Source: a bacterium
GTDB lineage: Bacteria > Auribacterota > UBA3054 > JAPLST01
DNA length: 38,039 nucleotides
Reading direction: 5' to 3'
NCBI GenBank assembly: GCA_026417575.1
Contig: JAOACZ010000198.1
Coordinates: forward strand, 1 to 38,039
The notes under the pieces were generated by a model. That model did not search any database. It saw only the letters and a list, made by a program, of their open reading frames with translations, and had not been told where the DNA came from. Made by a program: the position numbers and the translations under genes. Of this stretch, positions 8,953 to 17,139 are shown one piece after another (position 1 is the stretch's first letter; each line of letters starts with the position of its first letter).

Positions 8953-10122
8953 ATGAGAGGCAGACCAGCGATCTTGGCGCTGGAAGACGGGATGGTGTTC
9001 CGTGGAACGGCATTTGGTGCGCCGTGTGACGCGGGCGGGGAAGTGGTCTTTAACACCTCCATGACTGGCTACCAGGAGATCATTACAGACCCTTCGTACA
9101 AGGGCCAGCTCGTTACCATGACGTATCCCCTCATTGGTAACTATGGTGTGAACGAAGAAGATGTTGAATCAGCGCGACCTCAACTCGAAGCTCTCATCGT
9201 TCGCGAGCTAAGCCGTATTACCTCGAACTACCGTGCAATTTCGTCGTTGGACGAGTACCTGGAGCGGCATGGTGTGCCAGGGATAGAAGGCATAGATACG
9301 CGTGAGTTGACGCGTCATATCCGCGAACAAGGTGCGATGCGCGGTTATCTGTCGAGCACGGAACTGAACGCTGATACGCTAGTGGACAAGGCGCGTGCCT
9401 TGGCGCCGATGGAAGGCAGTGACTACGTGAAGGTGGTTACTTGCAAAGCCCCGTACGAGTGGGATCCTGAAGATCGGCTAAGTGTCGAGTGGCAGGATGG
9501 TTACCGCCGTGAGAAGGAGCCGGCCGTGTTGCCCCCGGCGCGATACCGCGTCGTGGCTGTGGATTGCGGACTGAAAATGAATATTTTGCGCAACTTGCGC
9601 CGGGTAGGGTGCCGCGTGACAGTTGTTCCCGCGGGCACGTCAGCCAAAGAGATCTTGCAGTACGCGCCCGACGGTCTCTTTCTCTCGAACGGGCCTGGGG
9701 ATCCGGCCGCGCTTCCCTACGTCTTTAATGAAGTCCGTGAGCTCTTGGACAAGCTGCCTATTTTCGGCATTTGCCTAGGTCACCAAATGCTAGGCCTTGC
9801 GTTCGGGGGCCGCACCTACAAGCTTAAATTTGGTCACCACGGTGGCAACCACCCTGTCATGAACCTTCGCACCCAGAAGGTTGAAATCACAGCTCAGAAT
9901 CATGGATTCGCCGTTGATTGGGGCTCGCTTAATGAGAAAGAAGTCGAGCTCACGCATCTCAACTTGAATGATCACACTGTTGAGGGGCTACGCCACCGTG
10001 CGTGGCCCGTGTTTTGTGTACAGTACCATCCAGAGGCTGGCCCTGGCCCTCACGACGCGCTCTACCTGTTCAAAGAGTTCACTCAACTGATGGACAAACA
10101 CGGTCGGCGTACCCTCGCGTAG
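8953..10122 (+). CDS. carA: Carbamoyl-phosphate synthase small subunit
   Basis: Glutamine amidotransferase subunit that hydrolyses glutamine and passes ammonia to CarB for carbamoyl phosphate, feeding arginine and pyrimidine synthesis. The 389 residues show the CarA N-terminal domain ([35 protein letters not shown]) and the C-terminal class I amidotransferase domain with nucleophile elbow GICLGHQ and the His-Glu pair in [12 protein letters not shown]. Length and motifs match functional CarA. ATG 8953 follows GAGAGG a few bases upstream. carB is not adjacent: the next gene is a convergent helicase. Third positions and strand composition look less G-skewed here than in most of the window. Confidence 0.95.
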   Translation: MRGRPAILALEDGMVFRGTAFGAPCDAGGEVVFNTSMTGYQEIITDPSYKGQLVTMTYPLIGNYGVNEEDVESARPQLEALIVRELSRITSNYRAISSLDEYLERHGVPGIEGIDTRELTRHIREQGAMRGYLSSTELNADTLVDKARALAPMEGSDYVKVVTCKAPYEWDPEDRLSVEWQDGYRREKEPAVLPPARYRVVAVDCGLKMNILRNLRRVGCRVTVVPAGTSAKEILQYAPDGLFLSNGPGDPAALPYVFNEVRELLDKLPIFGICLGHQMLGLAFGGRTYKLKFGHHGGNHPVMNLRTQKVEITAQNHGFAVDWGSLNEKEVELTHLNLNDHTVEGLRHRAWPVFCVQYHPEAGPGPHDALYLFKEFTQLMDKHGRRTLA

Positions 10123-10135
10123 CGAGAGGCGGTAC
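10109..10135 (+). terminator. Candidate hairpin at the carA 3' end
   Basis: GTACC-CTCGC-GTA-GCGAG-(AGGC)-GGTAC forms two 5-bp stems with a four-base bulge, spanning the carA stop codon, between convergent carA and the helicase gene. Only a weak T-rich run follows, so it is a plausible but not classical terminator. Confidence 0.4.
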
Positions 10136-10150
10136 ATCGCTTTAGTCTTG

Positions 10151-12157
10151 CTAACGAAGAGCGGAGCGGAGTCGGGCTAAGTAGGATGCAGTTTCTTCTT
10201 CAGATGGTTGTTCCTGATCTGCGTTGTGATGCCATTCGAGCAAATGAGCGGGAATGTCTTTCAAGAATTCCGAAGGGTGGCGGGGCTCCACTTGTCCGTA
10301 GCGAACTCGTGTGCGGGGATAAGAGATTGTGAGCTCATCTCTGGCACGGGTCATTGCAACGTAGAATAACCGGCGTTCCTCCTCAAGCCCACCCGGTAGC
10401 GCAACCGACTTCGCATGCGGAAGAATGCCTTGGTCGCAGCATGCCAAGTACACACAGGAGAACTCTAATCCCTTACTTGCATGGATCGTCATGACGGGGA
10501 CCTTCCCATCCTCAAGCTCCTCGTCATCGTCGTTGCGTAAAAGTGTGATGAACTGCAGGTAGTCTTCCAAAGAGGGCTGCGAGGAGCGTCGCTCATAGGT
10601 GGCGATAGCCTCAAGAAGGGCCTCAACGTTAGCAAGGCGATTAGTGATCTCCTCCGTGGTGCGAGCGGAAGTTTCCAATTCCTTACGGTAGTCGAGCGCG
10701 TTCCACAGCGCGCGTGCCAGAGCTGCTGGCTGTTCCTTAGGCAAGCCACGGCGAAAATCTTCTAGGAAGTGATGCAAAAAGACGAGGGAGCGGGCTGCGG
10801 CTGGTTGAACATGGTCAGTAGGGGGCGTGGCGAGGCATTCGTACAAAGGTCGTCCAGTCTGCGCAGCATGCGCCGCCAGGCGCTCAACCGTCGTTTCTCC
10901 AATTCCACGTGGGGGCACGTTGATGATACGCAACAGGGCCTCGTCGTCTTGCGGGTTCACCAGCACGCGGAGATACGCAAGGAAATCGCGAATCTCCTTT
11001 CGATCGTAAAACTGCGTGCCTCCAACGACTACGTAGGGAACACGGTAGCGCCGCAATACCTCCTCAAATGGCCGTGTGTGGGTGTTCATGCGTAAAAGGA
11101 TTGCGCACGCGCTGTACGGAAGATTGCGCTTCGCACGCCGATCAAGCAAATCAGCGACTACTAATTCTGCTTCGGAGAGCTCGTCAGCTGCGACAAGACA
11201 ACGAATCGAAAGACCACCCTTGCGCGCCGTCCACAGGCGTTTTTCTTTGCGAGCACTGTTACGATGAATCACTGCATTAGCCGCGTCAAGAATGATGGCG
11301 GTAGAGCGATAGGTCTCTTCAAGGCGTACAAGAGTTGCACCTGGGAAATGACGTTCGAAATCGAGAATGTTGCGCACTTCAGCGCCGCGCCAGCCATAAA
11401 TGGACTGATCATCATCTCCCACCACACAAATGTTACGATGTTCACGAGCGAGCTCGTAGAGTAATTTAAATTGCAGAAGGTTGGTATCCTGGTATTCATC
11501 CACGAGAATGTGGGTGAATTGCTCGCGGTACTGTTTGCGAATACGCGGCTCACAGGTGAAAAGACGCAAGGGGAGCTGTAACAAATCTTCAAAATCGACC
11601 GCGTTCGCCGCGCGGAGAGCAGCGCGATAGCGCTCCCAGACGCTTTGGATAACTGTTGTCTCAAGCGCGTCGCGGGGCGGCAGGATCAGCTGATCGGAGT
11701 CAGGCGAGCGCGCAGCTTGCATGGCTGCAAGTATTTCTTCCGCTCGGAATTTTTTCCAGGAAACAGAAATACCGCGCAAGGCTTTTTTCACCAGGGTAAG
11801 CTGATCATTTGTGTCGTAGATGGAGAAATGCGGGTGGAGACCAGCAGCGCGGGCATGTTCGCGCAGAATGCGAAGGCCGAAGCTGTGAAAGGTTGAAATC
11901 TGCATATCGCGCGTTGCACGTCCTGAGAGGGCGTGGACACGCTCCCGCATCTCCTGCGCCGCTTTGTTGGTGAATGTGAGAGCTAAAATGTGTGCAGGGG
12001 GGATCCCTTTGCGCAGCAGGTAAGTGATACGATAGGTAATCGTACGCGTTTTCCCCGTGCCAGCACCGGCAAGCACCAGCACGGGACCGTGGATAGTCTG
12101 GACGGCCGCTCGTTGAGCGGGATTGAGATCGCGTAGCAATGCGTCCACTGTGCTCAT
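10151..12157 (-). CDS. rep: UvrD/Rep-family ATP-dependent DNA helicase, Rep-like
   Basis: Superfamily 1A 3'-5' DNA helicase of 668 residues. Q-motif and Walker A are near the N-terminus (LNPAQRAAVQ; AGAGTGKTRT at about 30-39), followed by LALTFTNKAAQEM, ISTFHSFGLRIL, Walker B DEYQDTN, VVGDDDQSIYGWRG, LEETYRS, MTIHASKGLEF and FYVAMTRARDEL. GDDDQ rather than GDADQ, and a short C-terminus without the usual PcrA/UvrD tail, favour Rep, which helps replication forks past obstacles; PcrA remains possible. The start at 12157 is preferred over 12211 because the only good promoter (12166-12194) lies inside the longer version. No Shine-Dalgarno is present and the mRNA is predicted to be leaderless. Confidence 0.9.
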   Translation of the reverse strand: MSTVDALLRDLNPAQRAAVQTIHGPVLVLAGAGTGKTRTITYRITYLLRKGIPPAHILALTFTNKAAQEMRERVHALSGRATRDMQISTFHSFGLRILREHARAAGLHPHFSIYDTNDQLTLVKKALRGISVSWKKFRAEEILAAMQAARSPDSDQLILPPRDALETTVIQSVWERYRAALRAANAVDFEDLLQLPLRLFTCEPRIRKQYREQFTHILVDEYQDTNLLQFKLLYELAREHRNICVVGDDDQSIYGWRGAEVRNILDFERHFPGATLVRLEETYRSTAIILDAANAVIHRNSARKEKRLWTARKGGLSIRCLVAADELSEAELVVADLLDRRAKRNLPYSACAILLRMNTHTRPFEEVLRRYRVPYVVVGGTQFYDRKEIRDFLAYLRVLVNPQDDEALLRIINVPPRGIGETTVERLAAHAAQTGRPLYECLATPPTDHVQPAAARSLVFLHHFLEDFRRGLPKEQPAALARALWNALDYRKELETSARTTEEITNRLANVEALLEAIATYERRSSQPSLEDYLQFITLLRNDDDEELEDGKVPVMTIHASKGLEFSCVYLACCDQGILPHAKSVALPGGLEEERRLFYVAMTRARDELTISYPRTRVRYGQVEPRHPSEFLKDIPAHLLEWHHNADQEQPSEEETASYLARLRSALR

Positions 12158-12165
12158 AGGGCGGA

Positions 12166-12194
12166 AGTATAACAAGTTGAGGAACGAAAGTAAA
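12166..12194 (-). promoter_or_regulatory. Promoter of the Rep-like helicase gene
   Basis: TTTACT (12194-12189), 17 bases, TATACT (12171-12166) on the minus strand. Only 8 bases separate the -10 box from the ATG at 12157, predicting a leader of about two bases. Confidence 0.6.
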
Positions 12195-12562
12195 GGAGCA
12201 TTAGCTGCCACCCCGAGCTATCAGCATGTGACAAAAGAGGCACCGACGTTTGGTGGTATAGGTGGAGCTCTAGATTGGTTGCAACGGTTAGTTGCCTGGT
12301 TGAGCCCGGGGAGGCATAGGACTTTGGGTTGTAGCCAAGCTAACACTGTGCGCAGGCTATGGCAGAACGATAACTGCGGGAGCAAGACTTTCGGGCATGA
12401 AAATACTGGCAACAACGTGGTAGTGTAAGGCTTGGCGCTAGATCTGAGGGGCAGGAGCAGTACTTTCTTGAAAGTTACACGTGCTTGCGATTGCAAGCGG
12501 GAAAGGTTTGGGCGCTTCCGGATCTCTGGAGCGTCAGTACTGGAGGCGCGATCGTCGGATTG
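12195..12562. other. Divergent intergenic region, no gene seen
   Basis: About 370 bases between the back-to-back promoters of the helicase and the DRTGG gene. No coding signal. A 6-bp stem with a GATT loop is present at 12483-12498 (GCTTGC/GCAAGC). No T-tract follows it. Confidence 0.5.
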
Positions 12563-12591
12563 TTGCGCAGGGTGGAGTGTTTGGGTACAAT
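12563..12591 (+). promoter_or_regulatory. Promoter of the DRTGG-CBS-recG run
   Basis: TTGCGC (12563-12568), 17 bases, TACAAT (12586-12591). The predicted start is near 12598. The short leader holds a 5-bp stem, ACAAG/CTTGT (12598-12602 and 12609-12613), with the GAGGA-like ribosome binding site in its loop. Confidence 0.65.
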
Positions 12592-12616
12592 TAGGTAACA
12601 AGCGAGGACTTGTCCT

Positions 12617-12967
12617 ATGACGGTGCGAGAGTGTATGCAACGATTGGAAGCCGAGGTGGTAGTCGGGGATGAATGGCTTGATCGCAAAGTGGAATCGGTT
12701 GCTGCGTCAGACCTGCTTAGCGATGTGCTCGCAACGCACAAGCACAATTTTTTACTATTGACCGGCTTAAGCACGCCCCAAGTGGTGCGGACGGCTGAGT
12801 TAATGGGAAGCGTGGGGATTGTGTTTTGTCGCGGCAAGTACCCGCCGCAGGATGCAATTGGCATGGCCAAAGTCCACGGAATTCCTTTGCTGTGCACGCG
12901 GCTGCAAATGTTTGAAGCGTGCTGCCGGCTGGCGGGGCTAGGTTTAGAGCAAGACTCGACCCCCTAA
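12617..12967 (+). CDS. DRTGG domain protein
   Basis: A 116-residue stand-alone DRTGG-like domain, a small fold found beside CBS domains and in phosphotransacetylases. Visible features: MTVRECMQRLEAEVVVGDEW, then LLSDVLA, FLLLTGLSTPQVVRTAELM, GIVFCRGKYPPQDAIGMAK and GIPLLCT, matching the usual alternation of sheets and helices. From family context, such proteins are thought to be regulatory or ligand-binding and are common neighbours of GHKL ATPases and bifurcating hydrogenase genes. It begins 19 bases after its predicted transcription start and is followed after 16 bases by the CBS/GHKL gene, so the two are probably cotranscribed and act together. No enzymatic motif is visible. Confidence 0.75.
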   Translation: MTVRECMQRLEAEVVVGDEWLDRKVESVAASDLLSDVLATHKHNFLLLTGLSTPQVVRTAELMGSVGIVFCRGKYPPQDAIGMAKVHGIPLLCTRLQMFEACCRLAGLGLEQDSTP

Positions 12968-12983
12968 CTGGTAAAGAGAGACT

Positions 12984-13937
12984 GTGGCCGACACTCCCAT
13001 CGTCAAAACCTTCCCCACTGAACCACAAAACATCTCGATCATCAGCGAGCTGATGTATCAGCTCAAAGTTCGTGACGTTATGACGGCCAACGTTGCCACG
13101 GCTACTCCACAACAGCGCCTCCGAGACGTGCAACATATCATGCGCGATCGCAAAATTTCAGGGGTGCCGATTGTGGAGAATGGTCGGGTGGTTGGTATTG
13201 TGAGTTTGGATGACATCATCCGTGCTTTGGACAAAGGCGAGATCGAGTTGCCCGTAGCAGAACGGATGACGCGGAACGTCGTAACGATTGGTGACAATGT
13301 TTCGGTAGTGAAGGCGATTGACGAAATGGAGAAGCGCGGTTTCGGGCGGTTGCCTGTTTTGAACAAAGATGGGTACCTGGTGGGGATTATTACGCACTGG
13401 GACATTGTGCGCAAGCTTGTTGATATGCTTCAAGAAGTGGCGATGCAAGCGGAGCAGCGCGAACGAAACCTCGCGCCACCGACTTCACCACCCACTGATC
13501 ACAGTGAGGTAACCATTCTTGAATTTCCTGTTGAAAAAGACGATTTTGAAAACGCTGGCCGCGCCTCAAGCGCTGTGAAAAAGCACCTTCAGCAGCGCGG
13601 CATTGATCCTGCCATCATTCGCCGGGTAGCTGTGGCTATGTATGAGGCAGAAATCAACGTGATTATCCATTCGTACGGGGGCACAATGACAGCCCGCATC
13701 TACCCGGATCGCATCGAGGTCACTGCTCTGGATCGCGGCCCGGGTATTCCGAACATCGAACTTGCAATGAAAGAGGGGTATTCTACCGCGTCCGATCGCG
13801 TGCGCGAGATGGGCTTCGGGGCGGGTATGGGTCTGCCGAATATTAAACGTTGTGCAGACACGTTTGAAATAGAGTCCGCCGCAGGAGCACCCACGCGCCT
13901 GACTTTCACCGTCTACTTCGTCCCGCGTAAGCAATAA
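12984..13937 (+). CDS. CBS-pair and GHKL (RsbW-like) ATPase protein
   Basis: A 317-residue two-part regulator. A CBS pair occupies about residues 25-150 (VRDVMTANVATATPQQRLRD..GVPIVENGRVVGIVSLDDI; AERMTRNVVTIGDNVSVVKA..GRLPVLNKDGYLVGIITHWDI), a module that usually binds adenylates. A GHKL ATPase domain follows (about 195-315): N-box MYEAEINVIIHSYGG, G1 LDRGPGI, and G2-like FGAGMGLPNIKRCADTF. There is no dimerisation/phosphoacceptor domain, so it resembles anti-sigma serine kinases (RsbW/SpoIIAB) rather than sensor kinases. A likely role is energy-state sensing coupled to protein phosphorylation or binding; the target is unknown. The start is GTG 12984. It lies between the DRTGG gene and recG. 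Confidence 0.85.
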   Translation: MADTPIVKTFPTEPQNISIISELMYQLKVRDVMTANVATATPQQRLRDVQHIMRDRKISGVPIVENGRVVGIVSLDDIIRALDKGEIELPVAERMTRNVVTIGDNVSVVKAIDEMEKRGFGRLPVLNKDGYLVGIITHWDIVRKLVDMLQEVAMQAEQRERNLAPPTSPPTDHSEVTILEFPVEKDDFENAGRASSAVKKHLQQRGIDPAIIRRVAVAMYEAEINVIIHSYGGTMTARIYPDRIEVTALDRGPGIPNIELAMKEGYSTASDRVREMGFGAGMGLPNIKRCADTFEIESAAGAPTRLTFTVYFVPRKQ

Positions 13938-14005
13938 CAAATACAGGAACGAGTGATCGTGCGCGCGCAGGGGATGACAACATAGAACGAGAGCGCGGCC
14001 ACGGA

Positions 14006-16198
14006 ATGGACGCGCGGATGAACGCACCCACCACGTCAGTGACGAGCTCGGAGGATCTCCTTCACCAGCCGGTTCAGTTTCTTAAAGGCGTCGGGCCGAA
14101 GCGGGCGGAATTATTACGCCGATGTGGCATTGTGACGATTTGGGACGCCGTTAACTATTTCCCGTTCCGGCACGAAGATCGTCGCGCGTTGACGTTAGTT
14201 CGCGACGTGCAAGACGGTGCGTTTGTTACCATCTGCGGTGTGATTGATTCGATTGATGAGCGTCCCACACGACGCTTCCGGAGCATCGTTCAAGTGGGGC
14301 TAAAGGATCGCACAGGAACGTTGTATGGCACCTGGTTTAATCAGCCATGGATGGGGGAACGATTTCGGCGGGGACAGAAAGCGCTTTTCACTGGCAAAGC
14401 GCAGCTGCGTCCGTACCCCTGTATCTCCCATCCTACCGTTGAGTTGCTCCCCGATGACTTCACTCCTGACGAGTACGAAGGCACGCTCACGCCAATCTAT
14501 CGTTTGACAGAGGAACTGAGCGGGCGGGTTATGCGCCAAACAATCCACTCTGCGTTAGAGGTGGCGCTTCCACTCCTCGAAGAGTACCTTCCAGAAAAGG
14601 TACAACAGCAGTACAACCTCATGCCTCTTCCTCGAGCATACCGGGTGATTCACGCGTACGAGTGCACAGCCATAGATTTGACACCTGAGCAGTTACAACA
14701 AGCCCGGCGGCGGCTGGTGCTGGACGAATTTTTTGTCATTGCCATGGGTCTTTTGCTGAAGCGGCTGCGTACTGAGCAGATGCCTTACACTGTGCGTCAT
14801 CGCCCTCCCGGGCAGCTAGTACGTGCACTGCTCAAACAACTGCCGTTTGAGCTTACTTCCGCACAAAAACGAGTACTGCACGAAATCAAGAACGATCTGT
14901 TGGCGCCAGTTCCCATGAATCGTCTCTTACAGGGAGACGTTGGGAGTGGTAAAACGATCGTCGCTGTGCTTGCCGCACTGATGGCGATTGAGGGTGGGTA
15001 CCAAGTCGCACTCATGGTGCCCACGGAGGTACTCGCTGTGCAACACTACCAGACGATTACGCAGCTCACAAAGGAATTACCTGTGGCCGTGCGGCTGCTC
15101 ACTGGCAGCACCCGTCGCAAGGAACGTGCGGAAATCGTTGGAGAGATTAGCAGCGGGAAGCCAATGCTCGTGATCGGGACACATGCGTTGATTCAGAAGG
15201 AAGTGCGTTTCCCTCGTCTGGGGTTGGCGATCATAGACGAGCAGCACAAATTTGGCGTGATGCAACGGAATCGTTTACGTGATCAGGCGGAGCAACCCGA
15301 CGTCTTGGTAATGACGGCAACGCCCATACCGCGTAGCTTGGCGCTCACTGTGTATGGCGACTTATCAGTGTCACGCATTGACGAGCTTCCTTCTGGGCGA
15401 AAGCCCATCAAGACGTACGTCGTACGGCCAGATCGACTTCCACGCGTTTGGGAATTCGTGCGAAAGCAGGTCCATGCCGGGCATCAAGCATATGTTGTGT
15501 ATCCACTCATTGACGAATCGGACACACTCCCACTAAAACCAGCGGTGGCCATGTACGAACACTTGCGTAGGGAGGTGTTCCCAGATCTCCGTGTTGGGTT
15601 GGTTCATGGGCGAATGCCGGCAGAGGAGCGCGACCGTACGATGTCTGCCTTCAAGCAGGGCGTAATTAATGTATTGATAGCAACGGCAGTTATTGAAGTG
15701 GGTATCGATGTGCCGAACGCGACCGTGATGGTAGTCGAAGACGCGCACCGATTCGGCCTAGCGCAGCTACACCAACTGCGTGGGCGCGTTGGCCGCGGTG
15801 GTGCCACGGCGTACTGCATTCTTGTAGATAACAGCCCGGACGACGAAGCCGGACAAAAAGAAGGGGACACAGTTCAACCACGCCAGCCCGAGCTGCTCGA
15901 AAGCACACGAAGCTCACGTCTGGCTGTCATGGCAGAAACGAATGACGGTTTTCGTATCGCAGAAGAGGATCTGAAATTGCGTGGTCCGGGTGAGTTTTTT
16001 GGTTTGGAACAGACGGGTCTGCCAAGCTTACGCATTGCAGACCTCGTGCGTGACGAGGAAGAACTGCGCCTGGCGCGTCACATTGCAGAAACGTTGCTTG
16101 CGCATCGTGACAAGCTAAAACCTGAGACGCGGGAACGCATCCGTGAGCGACTGCGACGCACCTTTGGTGCCACAATTCGCGGAGTGGATGCAGGGTGA
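14006..16198 (+). CDS. recG: ATP-dependent DNA helicase RecG
   Basis: A 730-residue RecG, the double-stranded DNA translocase that remodels stalled forks and recombination intermediates. The N-terminal wedge/OB region (FLKGVGPKRAELLRRCGI; FPFRHEDRR) precedes the helicase core: FELTSAQKRVLHEI, Walker A LLQGDVGSGKT, APTEVLA equivalent MVPTEVLAVQHYQ, DEQH box IIDEQHKFGVMQR, VMTATPIPRSLALTVYGDL, VHGRMPAEERD, and IEVGIDVPNATVMVVEDAHRFGLAQLHQLRGRVGRG. The C-terminal motif EEDLKLRGPGEFFGLEQTGLP is intact. It follows the CBS/GHKL gene by 68 bases on the same strand. ATG 14006 is used; ATG 14018 is an equally acceptable start and neither has a good ribosome binding site. Confidence 0.95.
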   Translation: MDARMNAPTTSVTSSEDLLHQPVQFLKGVGPKRAELLRRCGIVTIWDAVNYFPFRHEDRRALTLVRDVQDGAFVTICGVIDSIDERPTRRFRSIVQVGLKDRTGTLYGTWFNQPWMGERFRRGQKALFTGKAQLRPYPCISHPTVELLPDDFTPDEYEGTLTPIYRLTEELSGRVMRQTIHSALEVALPLLEEYLPEKVQQQYNLMPLPRAYRVIHAYECTAIDLTPEQLQQARRRLVLDEFFVIAMGLLLKRLRTEQMPYTVRHRPPGQLVRALLKQLPFELTSAQKRVLHEIKNDLLAPVPMNRLLQGDVGSGKTIVAVLAALMAIEGGYQVALMVPTEVLAVQHYQTITQLTKELPVAVRLLTGSTRRKERAEIVGEISSGKPMLVIGTHALIQKEVRFPRLGLAIIDEQHKFGVMQRNRLRDQAEQPDVLVMTATPIPRSLALTVYGDLSVSRIDELPSGRKPIKTYVVRPDRLPRVWEFVRKQVHAGHQAYVVYPLIDESDTLPLKPAVAMYEHLRREVFPDLRVGLVHGRMPAEERDRTMSAFKQGVINVLIATAVIEVGIDVPNATVMVVEDAHRFGLAQLHQLRGRVGRGGATAYCILVDNSPDDEAGQKEGDTVQPRQPELLESTRSSRLAVMAETNDGFRIAEEDLKLRGPGEFFGLEQTGLPSLRIADLVRDEEELRLARHIAETLLAHRDKLKPETRERIRERLRRTFGATIRGVDAG

Positions 16199-16496
16199 TA
16201 GGCGACGGTATCGGACAAGTGAAGAAAGCGCAAAGGATGCTTTTCTCACTGTGAAGTCTGGGAACACTGCCCTCTATGGCCGTGAGCGGAATGACAGGCA
16301 GGTACACGTGAGTGACGTAATGAAGCAGGATGTGGGCCTGACAAGAGTACGAAAGGTAAGAATGCATCTCGAAGAACATGAGCGAGTTCTGCAGACAACT
16401 ACGGGTTCAGCTACAGGACAGGTGGCGGTGTCACGCGAGGAACTCACGAAGCAGTGCGTGGTGCGTTCGCACCATGAACAGGTCGTGGGCGTGTGA
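16188..16496 (+). CDS. Doubtful small hypothetical protein
   Basis: An open frame of 102 codons overlaps the recG 3' end by 11 bases. The product is charged, without recognisable motif, signal peptide or membrane segment. It could be a real small gene coupled to recG or a chance ORF; the opposite strand over 16274-16705 is also open, with an implausibly Cys/Ser-rich product. I list it only because it is the best coding candidate in this gap. Confidence 0.2.
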   Translation: MQGDRRRYRTSEESAKDAFLTVKSGNTALYGRERNDRQVHVSDVMKQDVGLTRVRKVRMHLEEHERVLQTTTGSATGQVAVSREELTKQCVVRSHHEQVVGV

Positions 16497-17139
16497 GAAA
16501 CAGGCAGGAAGGTAACAGCGGGAACGTATTGAAGATGTGCAGCAACCTTTGCAGTAAAGGATTTCTTGGTCTGGTAGCGTAGCGAGGGAGCGACTCCCAT
16601 GCTCGCAACAAACGTCTTTAGATCAGGATGACAGCGTGAAAGGACAAACGTGAGATTGTCTGGGGACTGAGACAGAATCATTAACGGACTGACGCAAGGA
16701 CGCATAGCTAATGTTGCAGGGAAGTGTACCGGCGAACAAATCGTAGGTTAGGTTTCTGTCCAAGTTATTGATGAGTGAATTGGCAGGGCGTTGCAGACAC
16801 TGGATCGAAGCTCGAGCTTCGAGGTTTGGATAAAGAGGGCATACGCAAGTGGTGTCGATGTGTTCGAGCAGTTGAGGGAATATCTAGTTGGGACGAGATG
16901 GCGAGAATGACTTTTTATGCTGACAACATCTCGGGTTATTGGCTATGTAACGGCAAAAATCAATGCTCTCTCGAAAATGTCAGAATAGCAGAGTTTATTC
17001 CGTTTTGCAAGTCGTCTCTTCTCGGCCTCTTCAAAGATAGAGGGAAAGTGGGGCCGCTTCAGATCGCTAATTGGGCGGCAGGTGTGGTCTGGGGACGAAG
17101 GAGCGGCGTAAGTGCAGGATCAGTGCGTGAAGAGTAAGC
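16497..17139. other. Intergenic region between convergent recG and the hydrogenase operon
   Basis: No convincing gene. A 120-codon plus-strand frame from GTG 16775 to 17137 has no family resemblance and no start signal. The only clear structure is the 18-bp palindrome at 16805-16822. Confidence 0.5.
16805..16822. repeat. 18-bp perfect palindrome
   Basis: TCGAAGCTCGAGCTTCGA is identical to its reverse complement. It lies between the convergent recG and acyltransferase genes, where it could be a symmetric protein-binding site or contribute to a hairpin. No T-tract follows. Confidence 0.6.

Noticed and set aside
10151-12157. Calling the helicase UvrD or PcrA with certainty
   Set aside because: GDDDQSIYGWRG and the short C-terminus fit Rep better; a tree would be needed to settle it.
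16274-16705. 143-codon minus-strand ORF downstream of recG
   Set aside because: The product is rich in Cys, Ser and Thr in the manner of antisense translations, with no family resemblance and no start signal.
16775-17137. 120-codon plus-strand ORF before the acyltransferase
   Set aside because: It has a GTG start with no ribosome binding site, no recognisable domain, and an overlap with the 18-bp palindrome; not enough to call a gene.
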